A stretch of 64,000 nucleotides of DNA from HXMU1420-13 sp965228545 (GCA_965228545.1 OZ245822.1:2790001-2854000); one strand, 5' to 3'; shown: positions 36,162-46,685, numbered from the stretch's first letter. Notes: generated by a model not told the origin, from the letters alone. Made by a program: numbers and translations.

Positions 36162-36545
36162 CTATAAACCAAGATCGGCCGCCATAAATACCCAATACAT
36201 TAACCAAAATTGTAGAGGTAAACGTAAGAATAAGAGTAAAGTTAGGATAGGACGTTTCTTACTTCTATAAGTTTTTACAAACATCTCGATGTTTGCAGGG
36301 AAAATGGCAATCAATAGAAGTGTAAGTCCCCAGCCGGAGATGGTTTGAACCGCAGGAATCATAATTCCAACACCGCCGGCCACCTCAGCAATGCCACTCC
36401 AAAAAACCATAGCAGCATGATTTGGGATATATTCAGGCATCACTTTGAGATACTTTTTCGGGTATACAAAGTGTAAAATTCCGGCTAGTATAAAAATTGG
36501 GCCGATGAGAAACACATGGTTCGATATATCGGCAAAAAAATCCAA
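36162..36545 (-). CDS. DoxX-like small membrane protein
   Basis: A 127-residue protein with four hydrophobic segments: HVFLIGPIFILAGILHFV, GIAEVAGGVGIMIP, GLTLLLIAIFPANIEMF and LLLFLRLPLQFWLMYWVFMA. The pattern GILHFVYP, P-x-x-IP and ANIEMF fits the DoxX family. Role unknown; in other bacteria such proteins have been tied to redox or envelope homeostasis. It sits 1 bp after the proline dehydrogenase stop, so they are likely one transcript. Confidence 0.75.
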   Translation of the reverse strand: MDFFADISNHVFLIGPIFILAGILHFVYPKKYLKVMPEYIPNHAAMVFWSGIAEVAGGVGIMIPAVQTISGWGLTLLLIAIFPANIEMFVKTYRSKKRPILTLLLFLRLPLQFWLMYWVFMAADLGL

Positions 36546-36546
36546 T

Positions 36547-37530
36547 TTACTTCTTAAACATCGTACTTAATACGAACCAGATATTTTCTTTGCGCTCCAT
36601 TAATCGGCGGCTAAAATAGGGGAACCAGTCTGTTCCAAAGGGCACATATACACGTGTGAGGTAACCAAGTTTGGTAAGATCAACCATGGTTTCTTCACGC
36701 AAACCGTAGAGCATTTGAAATTCAAAACGGTCTTTCGCAATGTTTTCGGCAGCGGTGTATTCTCGTAGCCAGTTTACAAGCTCATTGTCGTGTGTGCCAA
36801 ATCGTGGACGTTCCGTTTTGGCTAATAATACTTTTGCGTACTCTTTATACGCTTGGCGGATGTCGCCCATATTTTGTAAGGCAATGTTTGCGGGCTCGCC
36901 ATATGCACCTTTAACTAAGCGGATATTTGCACCGATGGCGGCAAGTTCATCAATATCGTCTTTGGTGCGATGAAGCATGGCCTGAATTACCGTGCCAACG
37001 GTTTTTCCGTATATAGCAAAAGCATCTTTAAAAATATCGATAGTTACTTGAGTGTAGTCACTGCCCTCCATGTCGATATTCACAAACTGATCGTGCTTTT
37101 GAGCAACATCTAGCAACTTGTACAGGTTTTCAACACAATATTCTTTATCAATGTCGAGCCCCATCATGGTAAGCTTGATAGAAATACTACTAATTAACCC
37201 CTGTTCCCGAATCCCGTGCAATAAATCGATGTAGGCCTGAACGGTGGCGTCAGAAGTTTCACGATCACTCACGTTTTCGCCTAAAAGATCGAGTGTGAGC
37301 TTTAAATTTTTGTTATTCAAATACTTTGATTTCGGGATCGACTCTTCAAAAGTCTCGCCGGCTACAAATCGTTTTGCTAATACAAAGGGAAGTTTCATTC
37401 TGCTTATTAAAAAATTGTGGCCAAAGGTAGTAATTCCGCCAATTATCGACACCAAATAAAATTTAGTAACCTTTTGGCTTACAAGTCGTGTAATTGAAGA
37501 ACGCGAAAACAAAACACTTTTTGAAACCAT
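36547..37530 (-). CDS. Proline dehydrogenase
   Basis: A 327-residue FAD enzyme of the PutB/PRODH type that oxidises proline to pyrroline-5-carboxylate and passes electrons to the quinone pool. Visible: RFVAGETFEESIPK (about 53-66), SIKLTMMGLDID, NIDMEGSDYTQVTIDIF, IQAMLHRT, IRLVKGAYGEPA, FGTHDNELVNW, FEFQMLYGLREE and the C-terminal arginine signature YVPFGTDWFPYFSRRLMER. The frame is open 124 codons further upstream but that part runs antisense through the neighbouring gene and is not protein-like; the ATG at 37530 is the real start. Only 31 bp separate it from the divergent DUF4097 gene. Confidence 0.92.
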   Translation of the reverse strand: MVSKSVLFSRSSITRLVSQKVTKFYLVSIIGGITTFGHNFLISRMKLPFVLAKRFVAGETFEESIPKSKYLNNKNLKLTLDLLGENVSDRETSDATVQAYIDLLHGIREQGLISSISIKLTMMGLDIDKEYCVENLYKLLDVAQKHDQFVNIDMEGSDYTQVTIDIFKDAFAIYGKTVGTVIQAMLHRTKDDIDELAAIGANIRLVKGAYGEPANIALQNMGDIRQAYKEYAKVLLAKTERPRFGTHDNELVNWLREYTAAENIAKDRFEFQMLYGLREETMVDLTKLGYLTRVYVPFGTDWFPYFSRRLMERKENIWFVLSTMFKK

Positions 37531-37561
37531 TACCGTTTCAAAATCAACAATTGGGGAAGTT

Positions 37562-38488
37562 ATGAATAAAAGAGTATCACAAATTGCAACCAATATTGGG
37601 ATGATTGCCATAGCCGTACTTTTAAGTAGCGGCTTACTTTTTGCGCAGAAACCATACATGGAGCAAAGTTTTTCGGTAAACGATAATGCACAATTGGAAG
37701 TAGAAACTTCAGGCGGCAGCATCGATATAGAAGGTGCTAATACTGATGTTGTTCGCGTAGAAATGTTTGTTAAACGAAGAGGGCGCCACATCGAACCCGG
37801 CAAGGCCGACCTTGACAACTGGGATATTACCATCGAAAAAAATGGAAACAAGGTGTATGCAAAGGCAAATAGAAGAGGCAGAGGCGGCTGGGGAAACGAC
37901 AATTACAGCATATCTTTTGTGGTACATACTCCTATTAATACTACAAGCGACATTCGAACCTCTGGCGGAAGCATCTCGATGGAGAACCTAGTAGGAAATC
38001 AAAACGCAAAAACTAGTGGCGGGAGAATTTCAGCTCGTCAAATAGGTGGCGATATAGATGTGAATACTTCGGGGGGGTCAATCACCATAGAAGAGATTGA
38101 AGGTTATGTAGATGCCAAAACTTCGGGTGGCAGAATCACTGCATCGGAAGTAACCGGTGGAATAACGGCCAGAACCAGTGGCGGGAGCATTAATTTAGAT
38201 AACATCTCAGGCAATGTAGAGGCAAAAACCTCCGGCGGCTCTATTGATGCAGAAGTAATTGAACCTATGGATTATATTGAACTAAGAACCTCAGGTGGGA
38301 GCATTTCAATAACCATTCCTAAAGATGCCGGTTACGACTTAGATCTAGACGGAAATAGAGTACGTGCTGATCTGGTTGATTTCAAAGGAGAGTATGAAAA
38401 AGACGAAATGCAAGGCACCATGAATGGCGGTGGAACCCGAGTTAAAGCAAAAACCTCAGGCGGATCTGTGACGTTGCGCTACATGTAG
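37562..38488 (+). CDS. DUF4097-type putative adhesin with TSGG beta-helix repeats
   Basis: A 308-residue exported protein: signal peptide (IATNIGMIAIAVLLSSGLLFAQ), then a right-handed beta-helix in which TSGGSI or TSGGRI recurs nine times at about 17-23 residue steps from residue 50 to the end (for example IRTSGGSISMENLVGNQNAK, then TSGGRISARQIGGDIDV). Each turn alternates SI and RI variants. DUF4097 proteins are called putative adhesins; partners are unknown. The gene starts 31 bp from divergent proline dehydrogenase and ends in a terminator that overlaps pbpC. Confidence 0.85.
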   Translation: MNKRVSQIATNIGMIAIAVLLSSGLLFAQKPYMEQSFSVNDNAQLEVETSGGSIDIEGANTDVVRVEMFVKRRGRHIEPGKADLDNWDITIEKNGNKVYAKANRRGRGGWGNDNYSISFVVHTPINTTSDIRTSGGSISMENLVGNQNAKTSGGRISARQIGGDIDVNTSGGSITIEEIEGYVDAKTSGGRITASEVTGGITARTSGGSINLDNISGNVEAKTSGGSIDAEVIEPMDYIELRTSGGSISITIPKDAGYDLDLDGNRVRADLVDFKGEYEKDEMQGTMNGGGTRVKAKTSGGSVTLRYM

Positions 38489-38512
38489 CTCCAAGATTAT
38501 ATAACAAACCCT

Positions 38513-40945
38513 TCAAAAGGCTTGGGAGGAATCCCCGGCCTTTTTTTTGTTTGGGATTATTTCGAATAGTTGCTCTAACCGGTTCCCAAACTCATCAACT
38601 AATACAAGCCGGTGGCGGCCACTGCTTGGGGATAGGGCAAGTTGGTGGATGTGGGAAGTTTCGCCAACAAATTCGTCGTTCAAATGCCAGAATATTTTTG
38701 CATCAGAATTACGATGGGCTACTTCAAACACTGTTTTGCCGGTTCTTCCATCCAACTCAACCGGCACATAAATATCTACTTCTGTGGATGGATAAATTAG
38801 TTGAATCGGGCGACTCAAATCTTCACCACAATTTTTTGCCATAGGTGGTAGCGAAGTGTATGATGCATTTCTTCGTTGGTAATACCACTCCTGATCAGCA
38901 GGCAACACAAACCGGGATTCACTTATTATTGAGTTTATATCCGTGCATTTTGAAGTTACCTGAAGCGTCTTACTTCTGTTCAAGTGTACTAATTGATGGT
39001 ATGGGCAAACCTGCGTTTTTAATCCTGCTTCAGGAACCCACTGCCGATTTGTTTTTTCGCAATAAGCGCCCGCTCTATGTCCACTTTTTGAGCATATTTC
39101 AATTTGATCCAACTCAAACCAAGGGGTGGCAAACCAATCAGTAGTTGGGAGTATGTTAAACACGTCGAACAAAATTGGCCCGGCAGTTTTTACACCGGTT
39201 AATTCGGGTCGGCCTTCCCCATCAGCGTTACCCACCCAAACACCCACTACGTAATCAGGGGTTATGCCAATGGCCCAGCCGTCACGGTTTCCAAAGCTGG
39301 TTCCGGTTTTCCAGGCAACTTTTCGGGCTCCATCAAATCGACGCCAAAATACTTCGTCTTCCGGGCGTTGTACATTTGTCATGGCTTCGAAGGTGGCCCA
39401 AATAGCGCCGGCGCTTAGCGGTATATTAAAGGCTGCTTTTTGCGAGTTGGGCTTCAAAAAAAGAGTGTTAAATTCCTTCGAGTGACCCGAGCGACCATCA
39501 TACGTATTTAGGTGATGTGCTAGCGAAGCATAGACCGCAGAAATTTCCCATAACGTAGTTTCTGCTCCGCCCAGAACTAACGTAAGTCCGTAATGTTCGG
39601 GTGCATTAGTGATGGTTGAAATACCAAATTCGTTTAGATAATGATGAAATTTCGGAACACCATATTGCTGAAGCATGCGAACAGATGGAACATTTAACGA
39701 GCGGGCAATAACCTGCGATGCGGGCACAGCGCCATCGTAACTTCTGGAAAAATTCTTGGGCGAATACTCCGAAAAAGTAGAGGGCACATCGGGAACCAAG
39801 GTGTTTGGAAGTAACTGACCTTCGTTCAACATCATCAGGTAGAGCAACGGCTTTAGAATACTGCCCGAGCTTCGAGGTGCGTCGATAATGTTAACAAATT
39901 GATCGTGATTTACTCCTGCCTTTGTATTTCCAACGTAACTCAGCACTTCTTGGCTTTTAACGTCAAGCACCACAACGGCAGCGTTTTCGATTCCATTTGC
40001 CGATAATTGCTGATGATGATAACCCAGAATTTCGTTCACTTTTTGCTGAATCGGCTGTTGAAGCGAGCTTTTTATCCGGGTTCCTTTTTGGGATGTTTGC
40101 ACTTGCTTCGCCAAATAGTGGGAAGCATCATAAGGGAGCGGCAGTGGTTTGCTTGGCAAATCTTCCATCAGAGATAAATGGTAAGTGAGAGAATCAAGCG
40201 AACCGTTTTCTAACAACCGTTTAAGGAGTCGATCTCGTTTTGCCTTTAGCTCTGCGCGATTTCGAGCCGGATGGATTAGAGCCGGGCTATTAGGTAAAAC
40301 AGCTAATGTTGCAGATTCAGCCCACGAAAGTTGAGAGGCTTCTCTGCCAAAATAGCGCCAGGCAGCGGTTTCTAAGCCAACCACATTTCCCCCAAAAGGA
40401 GCATGTGCGGCGTATAAAGCTAAGATTTCATCTTTGGATGCAGAAAACTCCAATCGAGTGGCAAGCAGCATTTCTTTAAGCTTGTGAAGCACGGTTCGCT
40501 CCGGGTTTTCTTGCGCTAAGCGAATTACCTGCATAGTAAGCGTGCTGGCACCACTTACAATTCGCCCAGATTCGTAGTTTTGCTTTGCTGCACGAATGAT
40601 GGCCTTAGCATCTACACCTGCATGATCATAAAAGCGCCGATCTTCAAATTCGATAATGGCCGTTTTAAATTTATCGGGAATCGAGTGAGATATGGGAAAA
40701 CGCCACTGACTATCATCTGCAACGTTAGCACCCAACAACTCGCCATTGGCCGACTCAAGCACGGTTGAGTAGGGCGTATTAAAAAGAGGATCAGGTAACG
40801 AATTCCAGTACATGTATCCTACCAAACCAAGAGTTAGTATCCCAAGCATAAACCTTGGTTTCAGATTAATGATAGAATTCCATCGAGTGGTCTGCCCGGA
40901 TTGATATGTGGTTTTCTTAGCCAAATCAGTTTCCGGGAGCTTCAA
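38513..40945 (-). CDS. pbpC: Penicillin-binding protein 1C
   Basis: An 810-residue bifunctional peptidoglycan synthase. A membrane anchor (MLGILTLGLVGYMYW, about 33-47) precedes a GT51 glycosyltransferase: EDRRFYDHAGVD (catalytic E101) and GASTLTMQVIRL. The transpeptidase carries S362-x-x-K365 in SSGSILKP, SLN at 416-418 and KTGTS at 546-550. The C-terminal 110 residues are the BiPBP_C domain typical of the 1C subtype. Its first codons overlap the last 20 bp of the alpha-2-macroglobulin gene, the same pairing as yfhM-pbpC in Escherichia coli, where A2M is thought to guard the periplasm while PBP1C repairs the wall. Confidence 0.95.
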   Translation of the reverse strand: MKLPETDLAKKTTYQSGQTTRWNSIINLKPRFMLGILTLGLVGYMYWNSLPDPLFNTPYSTVLESANGELLGANVADDSQWRFPISHSIPDKFKTAIIEFEDRRFYDHAGVDAKAIIRAAKQNYESGRIVSGASTLTMQVIRLAQENPERTVLHKLKEMLLATRLEFSASKDEILALYAAHAPFGGNVVGLETAAWRYFGREASQLSWAESATLAVLPNSPALIHPARNRAELKAKRDRLLKRLLENGSLDSLTYHLSLMEDLPSKPLPLPYDASHYLAKQVQTSQKGTRIKSSLQQPIQQKVNEILGYHHQQLSANGIENAAVVVLDVKSQEVLSYVGNTKAGVNHDQFVNIIDAPRSSGSILKPLLYLMMLNEGQLLPNTLVPDVPSTFSEYSPKNFSRSYDGAVPASQVIARSLNVPSVRMLQQYGVPKFHHYLNEFGISTITNAPEHYGLTLVLGGAETTLWEISAVYASLAHHLNTYDGRSGHSKEFNTLFLKPNSQKAAFNIPLSAGAIWATFEAMTNVQRPEDEVFWRRFDGARKVAWKTGTSFGNRDGWAIGITPDYVVGVWVGNADGEGRPELTGVKTAGPILFDVFNILPTTDWFATPWFELDQIEICSKSGHRAGAYCEKTNRQWVPEAGLKTQVCPYHQLVHLNRSKTLQVTSKCTDINSIISESRFVLPADQEWYYQRRNASYTSLPPMAKNCGEDLSRPIQLIYPSTEVDIYVPVELDGRTGKTVFEVAHRNSDAKIFWHLNDEFVGETSHIHQLALSPSSGRHRLVLVDEFGNRLEQLFEIIPNKKKAGDSSQAF
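38517..38549 (+). terminator. Rho-independent terminator of the DUF4097 gene
   Basis: AAGGCTTGGG-AGGAA-TCCCCGGCCTT followed by eight T forms a strong stem-loop on the plus strand, 29 bp after the DUF4097 stop. It lies entirely inside the last codons of the convergent pbpC gene, which encode KKKAGDSSQAF. Confidence 0.75.
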
Positions 40946-43900
40946 TAGTTATCCATTGCCCGGGCGTACGCGCGTTAATAGTTTCATCGTACATGGCACT
41001 GGTTGAAACCGCCGGCAAATAAAAGCGACCTTGATAGCTGGCGTTGAGTTGGAAGCGAAAAACCTTAGTGGAATTCGCAGAGAAATCAAAATAGGTGTAC
41101 ACGCGATCATCCCGGATATCCTGATAATCGAAATTTGAAACCGGTTCCTGAAATGCCTCACTATCCATACGCGTATTTCGAAGCTCCCATCCCGATGGAA
41201 AAACAGTAGTTAATGCCATTTCTTGATAATTACCGCGAAGCCCGGGATTCTGAACAGCAATTTCCATCACAATGTCGGTGCTCTGCTCGATTGAAGCGGG
41301 ATTCACAGGCTCCCCGTTAAGCGAGAGATAGCGCACACGCTGCACAAGATTCGAGGAGGTTGAAATGTTATCACCGATAAGTGGAGTGCCTTCTAAAATG
41401 ACGCGAGCAAATAAAGTTCCGGAGCTTTTATTGGACAGATAAATTGTGTTTTCAGCCTGCTCATCAATACTTAAAGGAAGTTGACGCACAAATGCATTGG
41501 TAGAGATACTGCCGGTAGCACCGGTGTTTAACAAATAAGAAGCATTGATTTCGCCGGCAACATCATAGCTGTTCAGATACTTCGAAATGGCGATGAGGCT
41601 GTAAGCGGTAGTTTGAGTGCTGTACCAATTGTTAGTGCTTAACGAAGTAGCAATGGTTCGCATTAAGTCGGTGGCTTCATCTTGCCGACCAAGTAAAGCA
41701 AGAGTTTCCAAAATCATCGCCTGATCGCGAAGAGATGAGCCAAAACTACCAGATAATTCTTGATACTCTTCTATGGTGGTTGATGCGCCTTGTACGATGT
41801 CATTTGCTGCTTCGGGCTGGCCTATAAGTGCATAGGTAGCAGCAATTCTCCAACGAGCTTGAGCACTTAGATTTGTACGCTCCCGAAAGCGATTCATAGC
41901 TCCGAGCTCGGGAGTGCCTGCCAAAGCAAGTGTATATAAACGATAGGCTTGTTGTAAATCAGACCGACGATATTCGGTGGTGGTCCAACGGCGAGCAATC
42001 CTGTTTTGATACGCATTTATCGAATTCAACAGAGTTGAAGGGACGTAATATCCACGTTTTTGAGCCTCTAGCAAAAAGTGATATGCGTAGGTGGTGCCCC
42101 ATGAGTGCGCATCTTCAGAACCCGGCCAATAACTCAGGCCACCGCTCGGAGCCAAAAATTTACTAATGCGATCGATTCCTTCTTCCACATTAAGCTGAAT
42201 CGTTTTTTTCTGTTCAGCATCGAGTTCAACAATATCAGAAGCAAGCATCTGTGCAAATACTGCTGAAGTTGTTTGTTCTATACACCCATGTGGATATCGG
42301 ATTAAATATTTCAATCGCTTACTTACGTTTATCGGCGGAATGCGCGAAAGCTCCAGTGTGGCAGAATTGGTGCCAGTCATGCCCTGCAGTTCCAGGGGTA
42401 GTTGCCAGGTAGTTCCAGCATCTAAATTTTTTGCGAGTACCTGCGTAAAGGGTTGATTTGGATTACGAATGGCAATTTCGATTTCATGATAAGCGGTTTC
42501 TCTTCCACTACGCGCCTCAACCCGAACCTTGCCAACACCAATGGCGGCTTTTGTTTTAAGTGTAAAAGTCACTACTTCATCACCGGGCTCCTCAAAACGA
42601 AGGGTAGTTTCCGTTTGATCCGTGTCTTCAAACATCTCGTTGGTTTCGATGCTGATTTCTACATTTTTGATAGATTCCTGCATCGCAAACACGCTAATGG
42701 GTAACTCCACATTTTCAGCAGGTCCCAACACTCGAGGCAAAGTAGCAAGTACCATTACCGGTTTACGAACCGGGGTGGTTTTTTGGGTGGATCCATAGCT
42801 TCCATTACGTCCGGCAACTATCATAGTTCGCACAGAGCCCACATAATTCGGAATAGAAATATTGTGAATATGAGTATCTCCTGCCTTTAAATGAAAAGGA
42901 CCTTCGAAGCGAACCATCGGCTTAAATCGATTGGCTTCATTAAGGGGATCTGCGGCTAGTGCCTCGCCATCACCTCCCACCGAAAGTACACGCGAAACAG
43001 CACCGGAGAATCCACTGGTTACAAAGTCATACAAATCCCAAGTTTTTATTCCCAAAGCTTCACGCGCATAAAATTTTGGGTGCGGATCTGGCGTAGTAAA
43101 GTTAGTGAGGTCCAGTAAACCATCATCAACAATGGCAAGCGTGTAACTCATCGGTTTACCGCCGGCTTCGGTAACTTGAATGGTGGTTGTAGTTTCAGGT
43201 TTTAATTCATCCGGCATTGCAAGCTGCGGCTCCAATATCGTTTCGGGGTTAAAGACATTTATTGGAATCACGCCGTACATCCGCATCGGTAAATCGTTAT
43301 CGGTTTGGCCATGAGGTTGAATGTGCATCACATGAGCATACACATTTGGACTCATTCTCTCGTCGGTAGTAAACGAATAGGTGGTTTCGCCGGCGTTACC
43401 ATCCAGCCAAATAGTTTCCAAGATTTTAGAACCCGTTTCTAAGCTGATTAACAATCTGGAATCAGCACTACTTGGAATGGTAAGCGTAACCTGCTCTCCG
43501 GTTTCATATTCTTCTTTATCGGATGAAAAACTGAGCTGAGCCGGACTTACGGCATTGGATCGACCACTCCCCCAACTAAAATATACAATGGTACTGGTGG
43601 AGTGATTTCCGCGCGGATCTTTTACTCGGATAAGATATCTGCCACCATCCGCGCTGTTGGGTAATTTAAATTCTAAAGTGTTTTTCCCATTCGATTGAGT
43701 TTGCAAGGTTCCAGACGCTACTTTTCGCACATTTTCGCGTTCGAAGTAATTGCTGAGATCTTCCCGAGCGCGTTCCCACCACCAACGCCAGCGGATGTGA
43801 TAAACTTCATACTCTAAATTTCGGCCACCAACAGGTGTTCCTTCTGCATCAATAGTGGCAATTTCAAAGATGTGAGTTTCGGATCTGTTTAACCAGTTTC

Positions 43901-46460
43901 CATACCTGCGAGCGTTTCCTTCGGGCGCTTTAATGCCCACCAGCGCTCGGTATGGATATACAAATGTAGAAGCTCGGCCGATGGAAAAATTGCCCGAGGG
44001 TTCAAATACGCGCAAACTGAAATCGGCACGTAATCTTGGGGGTGCTTTCTCAACTGCGGGGAACGTGTGGGTAACATCCACGGTGCCATCAGCACCAAGT
44101 GAGCCATCAAATATGAACTCGGGTTTAGCATCAAAGGAAATGGTTTCATCAGTAAAACTATAACCTCGATAGTCGTTGAAAACAGGAGGTGAAGGCTTCA
44201 AGATCATTTCTACATCGGCCTTTAAATTGCGAGCAGTTGCGCCATGCAACCATTGCGACGAAAGCGTGGCATTCAGGGTACGGTTGTTTGCAAAAACGGC
44301 ATCTTCATCAAAATCCAAATCCACTTTCAAACGGTTAGGTTTTACCGTTTCGATTTTGACCGTTTTAGAAAAAGTCTGGCCACCAACCATAGCAGAAAGT
44401 CTCCAATTACCGGTTGGCGCTTGCTTATCGGTAAAGCCTTTGTATAAAAAAAAGCCGGATGGGTTGTTTAACTGTGTCTCTCGATCAATAATTTGTCCGG
44501 ACGGATCACGTAATTCAAAAATGATAGGGTGATCGTCGGGAAGTACCTTGTTCTTGTCTTCCAGCAATAGAGTAACAAACAGCGAATCGCCCGGTCGCCA
44601 AACTCCTCGCTCGCCATACATAAATCCTTTAATACCTTTTTGAACCCGAGCGCCGCTTACATCAAAATTACTGAGAGATAATGAGGTGCCGTCGTCAGTT
44701 CGCAGATATCCTTTTTGATCTCCTTGCTCGGCAACAATGTAGTATGCACTTTGGTCTGCATCCAAAACCACTTTTCCTTGCACATCGGAAACTCCGCTGG
44801 CTATGGGTTGCTGCTGATAGTTAAATAACTGCACATTTACCCCAGAAAGAGGTTCGGTAGTTCTTAAGTCAGTTACAAAAACAGTGGTAGTATTTTGGGC
44901 ATCGGTTTTTGCAATAAGCCCTAAATCGGATGCAAACACATTTTTGCGAATTCGGCGATTGCTGTAGTAATAGCTGGATGTGCATGGATTATCCCGATCT
45001 CTCCAATTGAAATTACTTGGGCGATAATAATCGCCAAAACTATTCCAATACTGAGTTTCTAAATCGGTATCGAGCTCCCAACTTTGAGCCATATTACTGG
45101 ATGATGATTGGGTATTTTCGCCGCAAGGATACAGTGCCTGATGCTGCCGAAACCCTATTTCTACTTGATATATAGCGCCCGGCTCAGGTTCAATAAAGTT
45201 GGATAAATCAAGTGCATAATTATTCCACTCACCGGCATCTACATTTCCGAGAGACGAAAGTGGCACCACGCCTTGAAAAACCGGTCGGGCAACTCTACGT
45301 AGATTCCACGTGTTTGTATCATCAAGCTGTTGATCCTGCAAAAACTGGCCTACATTATTTTCAAAAATTCGCGAAATCTGAACGTCTACCGCACCCAGAC
45401 TAACTGCTTTAAAAGGGACAAACAATTCATTGGAACGAGGTAGTATTGTTCCTTTTCCAAGAAATTGTACCGAAGGTTTAGGCTGAAAAAAATTAACAGT
45501 TCGCCGAGTGGTTACTCCCAAAGATTTATCGGTGCTGCTTTTTAATGCACTATCTATGATGAGCGTTTGAGCCCCGTTTACTCGCCGGCGCGGATACACA
45601 ATCACTTTATTATTGGATGCGATCACATTTACAGGATTGCCATCGCCCAATGTTATCAAGCCCGTAAAGTTTTGGGTGCTGTTTACATTATCCGAAAAAA
45701 TGAGCTCGATACGCGGGTTTTCATCTCTGAAAATAGTTGACTCAATTAACTCAAAGGCACCTTTTGGGGGTATATTCACAGTTGCCATTCCGGTAGCTGT
45801 TGCTCCGACGGGTTTGCCACTCCAAAGTACTTTCAGTGAGGATGTTTGATTACCTCGTGCAATTTTGGGCAGTAAAAACCGGTGTGTTTTTTGTAAGCCA
45901 TCACTTAACCAAACGAGTTCTAATGGTTGTCCATCTAGATTTGCCCGAATACTTTTCTTTATGGAGTTAAGCTCGGCAAGGTCGGCCGTAAACACTGAGC
46001 CTTCAAGTTGGAGCATGGCGCTGTTTTGAGGAGAAGGTGTAAGAGCTCCTAAAGAAACTTCGAGATCTTGTGGGATTGTGGTTACTGAGAACTGATACGT
46101 ATTTGTTGGTGCAGCGACGGGAAATAATAGCGCCAAATCCATGGAAACACGGTATGAAGCTCCGTTTGTAAGCGGTCGATTAGGTGTAAAAACTATGGTT
46201 CGATCGTTTACCCATTCGATGTTTCCATCCACAGAAGGCGAAAAACTCAATACTCCCTTTTGTAGTTGCTTCTCGGCAGCTACCGGTTTTGCCAAAGTAA
46301 TACCAATTTCTCCATGGGCGCTGATTTCGCCCGAGGTAATCGCCGAAATATAGTTATTAGTTTGTGAATTAGAGGAGAGTTCAAGTTCTGGAGATTGAGA
46401 ACAGGACAGTAGTACCGTGAGGCTAAACAGGAGAGCGACCCTAAAGTAAATGTGGAGCAT
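40926..46460 (-). CDS. yfhM: Bacterial alpha-2-macroglobulin lipoprotein
   Basis: An 1844-residue lipoprotein (SLTVLLSCSQ, lipidated Cys near 20), length slightly above the usual 1500-1650. It has many MG (macroglobulin) beta domains (for example VWRPGDSLFVTLLLEDKN and APTGNWRLSAMVGGQTF), the A2M signature GLLDLTNFTTPDPHPKFYA, and the thioester motif CIEQ (C1393 to Q1396) in YPHGCIEQTTSAVFAQ followed by the alpha-helical TED barrel (LAPSGGLSYWPG). The reactive thioester traps attacking proteases in the periplasm. It is the first gene of an overlapping pair with pbpC. The gene symbol is given by analogy with E. coli. Confidence 0.93.
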   Translation of the reverse strand: MLHIYFRVALLFSLTVLLSCSQSPELELSSNSQTNNYISAITSGEISAHGEIGITLAKPVAAEKQLQKGVLSFSPSVDGNIEWVNDRTIVFTPNRPLTNGASYRVSMDLALLFPVAAPTNTYQFSVTTIPQDLEVSLGALTPSPQNSAMLQLEGSVFTADLAELNSIKKSIRANLDGQPLELVWLSDGLQKTHRFLLPKIARGNQTSSLKVLWSGKPVGATATGMATVNIPPKGAFELIESTIFRDENPRIELIFSDNVNSTQNFTGLITLGDGNPVNVIASNNKVIVYPRRRVNGAQTLIIDSALKSSTDKSLGVTTRRTVNFFQPKPSVQFLGKGTILPRSNELFVPFKAVSLGAVDVQISRIFENNVGQFLQDQQLDDTNTWNLRRVARPVFQGVVPLSSLGNVDAGEWNNYALDLSNFIEPEPGAIYQVEIGFRQHQALYPCGENTQSSSSNMAQSWELDTDLETQYWNSFGDYYRPSNFNWRDRDNPCTSSYYYSNRRIRKNVFASDLGLIAKTDAQNTTTVFVTDLRTTEPLSGVNVQLFNYQQQPIASGVSDVQGKVVLDADQSAYYIVAEQGDQKGYLRTDDGTSLSLSNFDVSGARVQKGIKGFMYGERGVWRPGDSLFVTLLLEDKNKVLPDDHPIIFELRDPSGQIIDRETQLNNPSGFFLYKGFTDKQAPTGNWRLSAMVGGQTFSKTVKIETVKPNRLKVDLDFDEDAVFANNRTLNATLSSQWLHGATARNLKADVEMILKPSPPVFNDYRGYSFTDETISFDAKPEFIFDGSLGADGTVDVTHTFPAVEKAPPRLRADFSLRVFEPSGNFSIGRASTFVYPYRALVGIKAPEGNARRYGNWLNRSETHIFEIATIDAEGTPVGGRNLEYEVYHIRWRWWWERAREDLSNYFERENVRKVASGTLQTQSNGKNTLEFKLPNSADGGRYLIRVKDPRGNHSTSTIVYFSWGSGRSNAVSPAQLSFSSDKEEYETGEQVTLTIPSSADSRLLISLETGSKILETIWLDGNAGETTYSFTTDERMSPNVYAHVMHIQPHGQTDNDLPMRMYGVIPINVFNPETILEPQLAMPDELKPETTTTIQVTEAGGKPMSYTLAIVDDGLLDLTNFTTPDPHPKFYAREALGIKTWDLYDFVTSGFSGAVSRVLSVGGDGEALAADPLNEANRFKPMVRFEGPFHLKAGDTHIHNISIPNYVGSVRTMIVAGRNGSYGSTQKTTPVRKPVMVLATLPRVLGPAENVELPISVFAMQESIKNVEISIETNEMFEDTDQTETTLRFEEPGDEVVTFTLKTKAAIGVGKVRVEARSGRETAYHEIEIAIRNPNQPFTQVLAKNLDAGTTWQLPLELQGMTGTNSATLELSRIPPINVSKRLKYLIRYPHGCIEQTTSAVFAQMLASDIVELDAEQKKTIQLNVEEGIDRISKFLAPSGGLSYWPGSEDAHSWGTTYAYHFLLEAQKRGYYVPSTLLNSINAYQNRIARRWTTTEYRRSDLQQAYRLYTLALAGTPELGAMNRFRERTNLSAQARWRIAATYALIGQPEAANDIVQGASTTIEEYQELSGSFGSSLRDQAMILETLALLGRQDEATDLMRTIATSLSTNNWYSTQTTAYSLIAISKYLNSYDVAGEINASYLLNTGATGSISTNAFVRQLPLSIDEQAENTIYLSNKSSGTLFARVILEGTPLIGDNISTSSNLVQRVRYLSLNGEPVNPASIEQSTDIVMEIAVQNPGLRGNYQEMALTTVFPSGWELRNTRMDSEAFQEPVSNFDYQDIRDDRVYTYFDFSANSTKVFRFQLNASYQGRFYLPAVSTSAMYDETINARTPGQWITIEAPGN

Positions 46461-46685
46461 TTGTACAGCAGATTAAAAGTGATAAGTATTTGGTATATAC
46501 CCGAACTTCAATTTTCCGAAAAAGTTCTGAAAGGAATAAATTTACAATAAAATTAATAGTTTAACTTTACATTTTCATTATGTATAAGAATAGTATTGGG
46601 GATTTGACCCACTATAACTTTAACCCAGAAACCCTTAAATTTCTAGGCTATTTAAAACAAAGTATTACTACCGGCACACATTCTA

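Noticed and set aside
37531..37902. N-terminal extension of proline dehydrogenase by 124 codons
   Set aside because: The extension is antisense to the DUF4097 gene; the family start pattern begins at the ATG at 37530.
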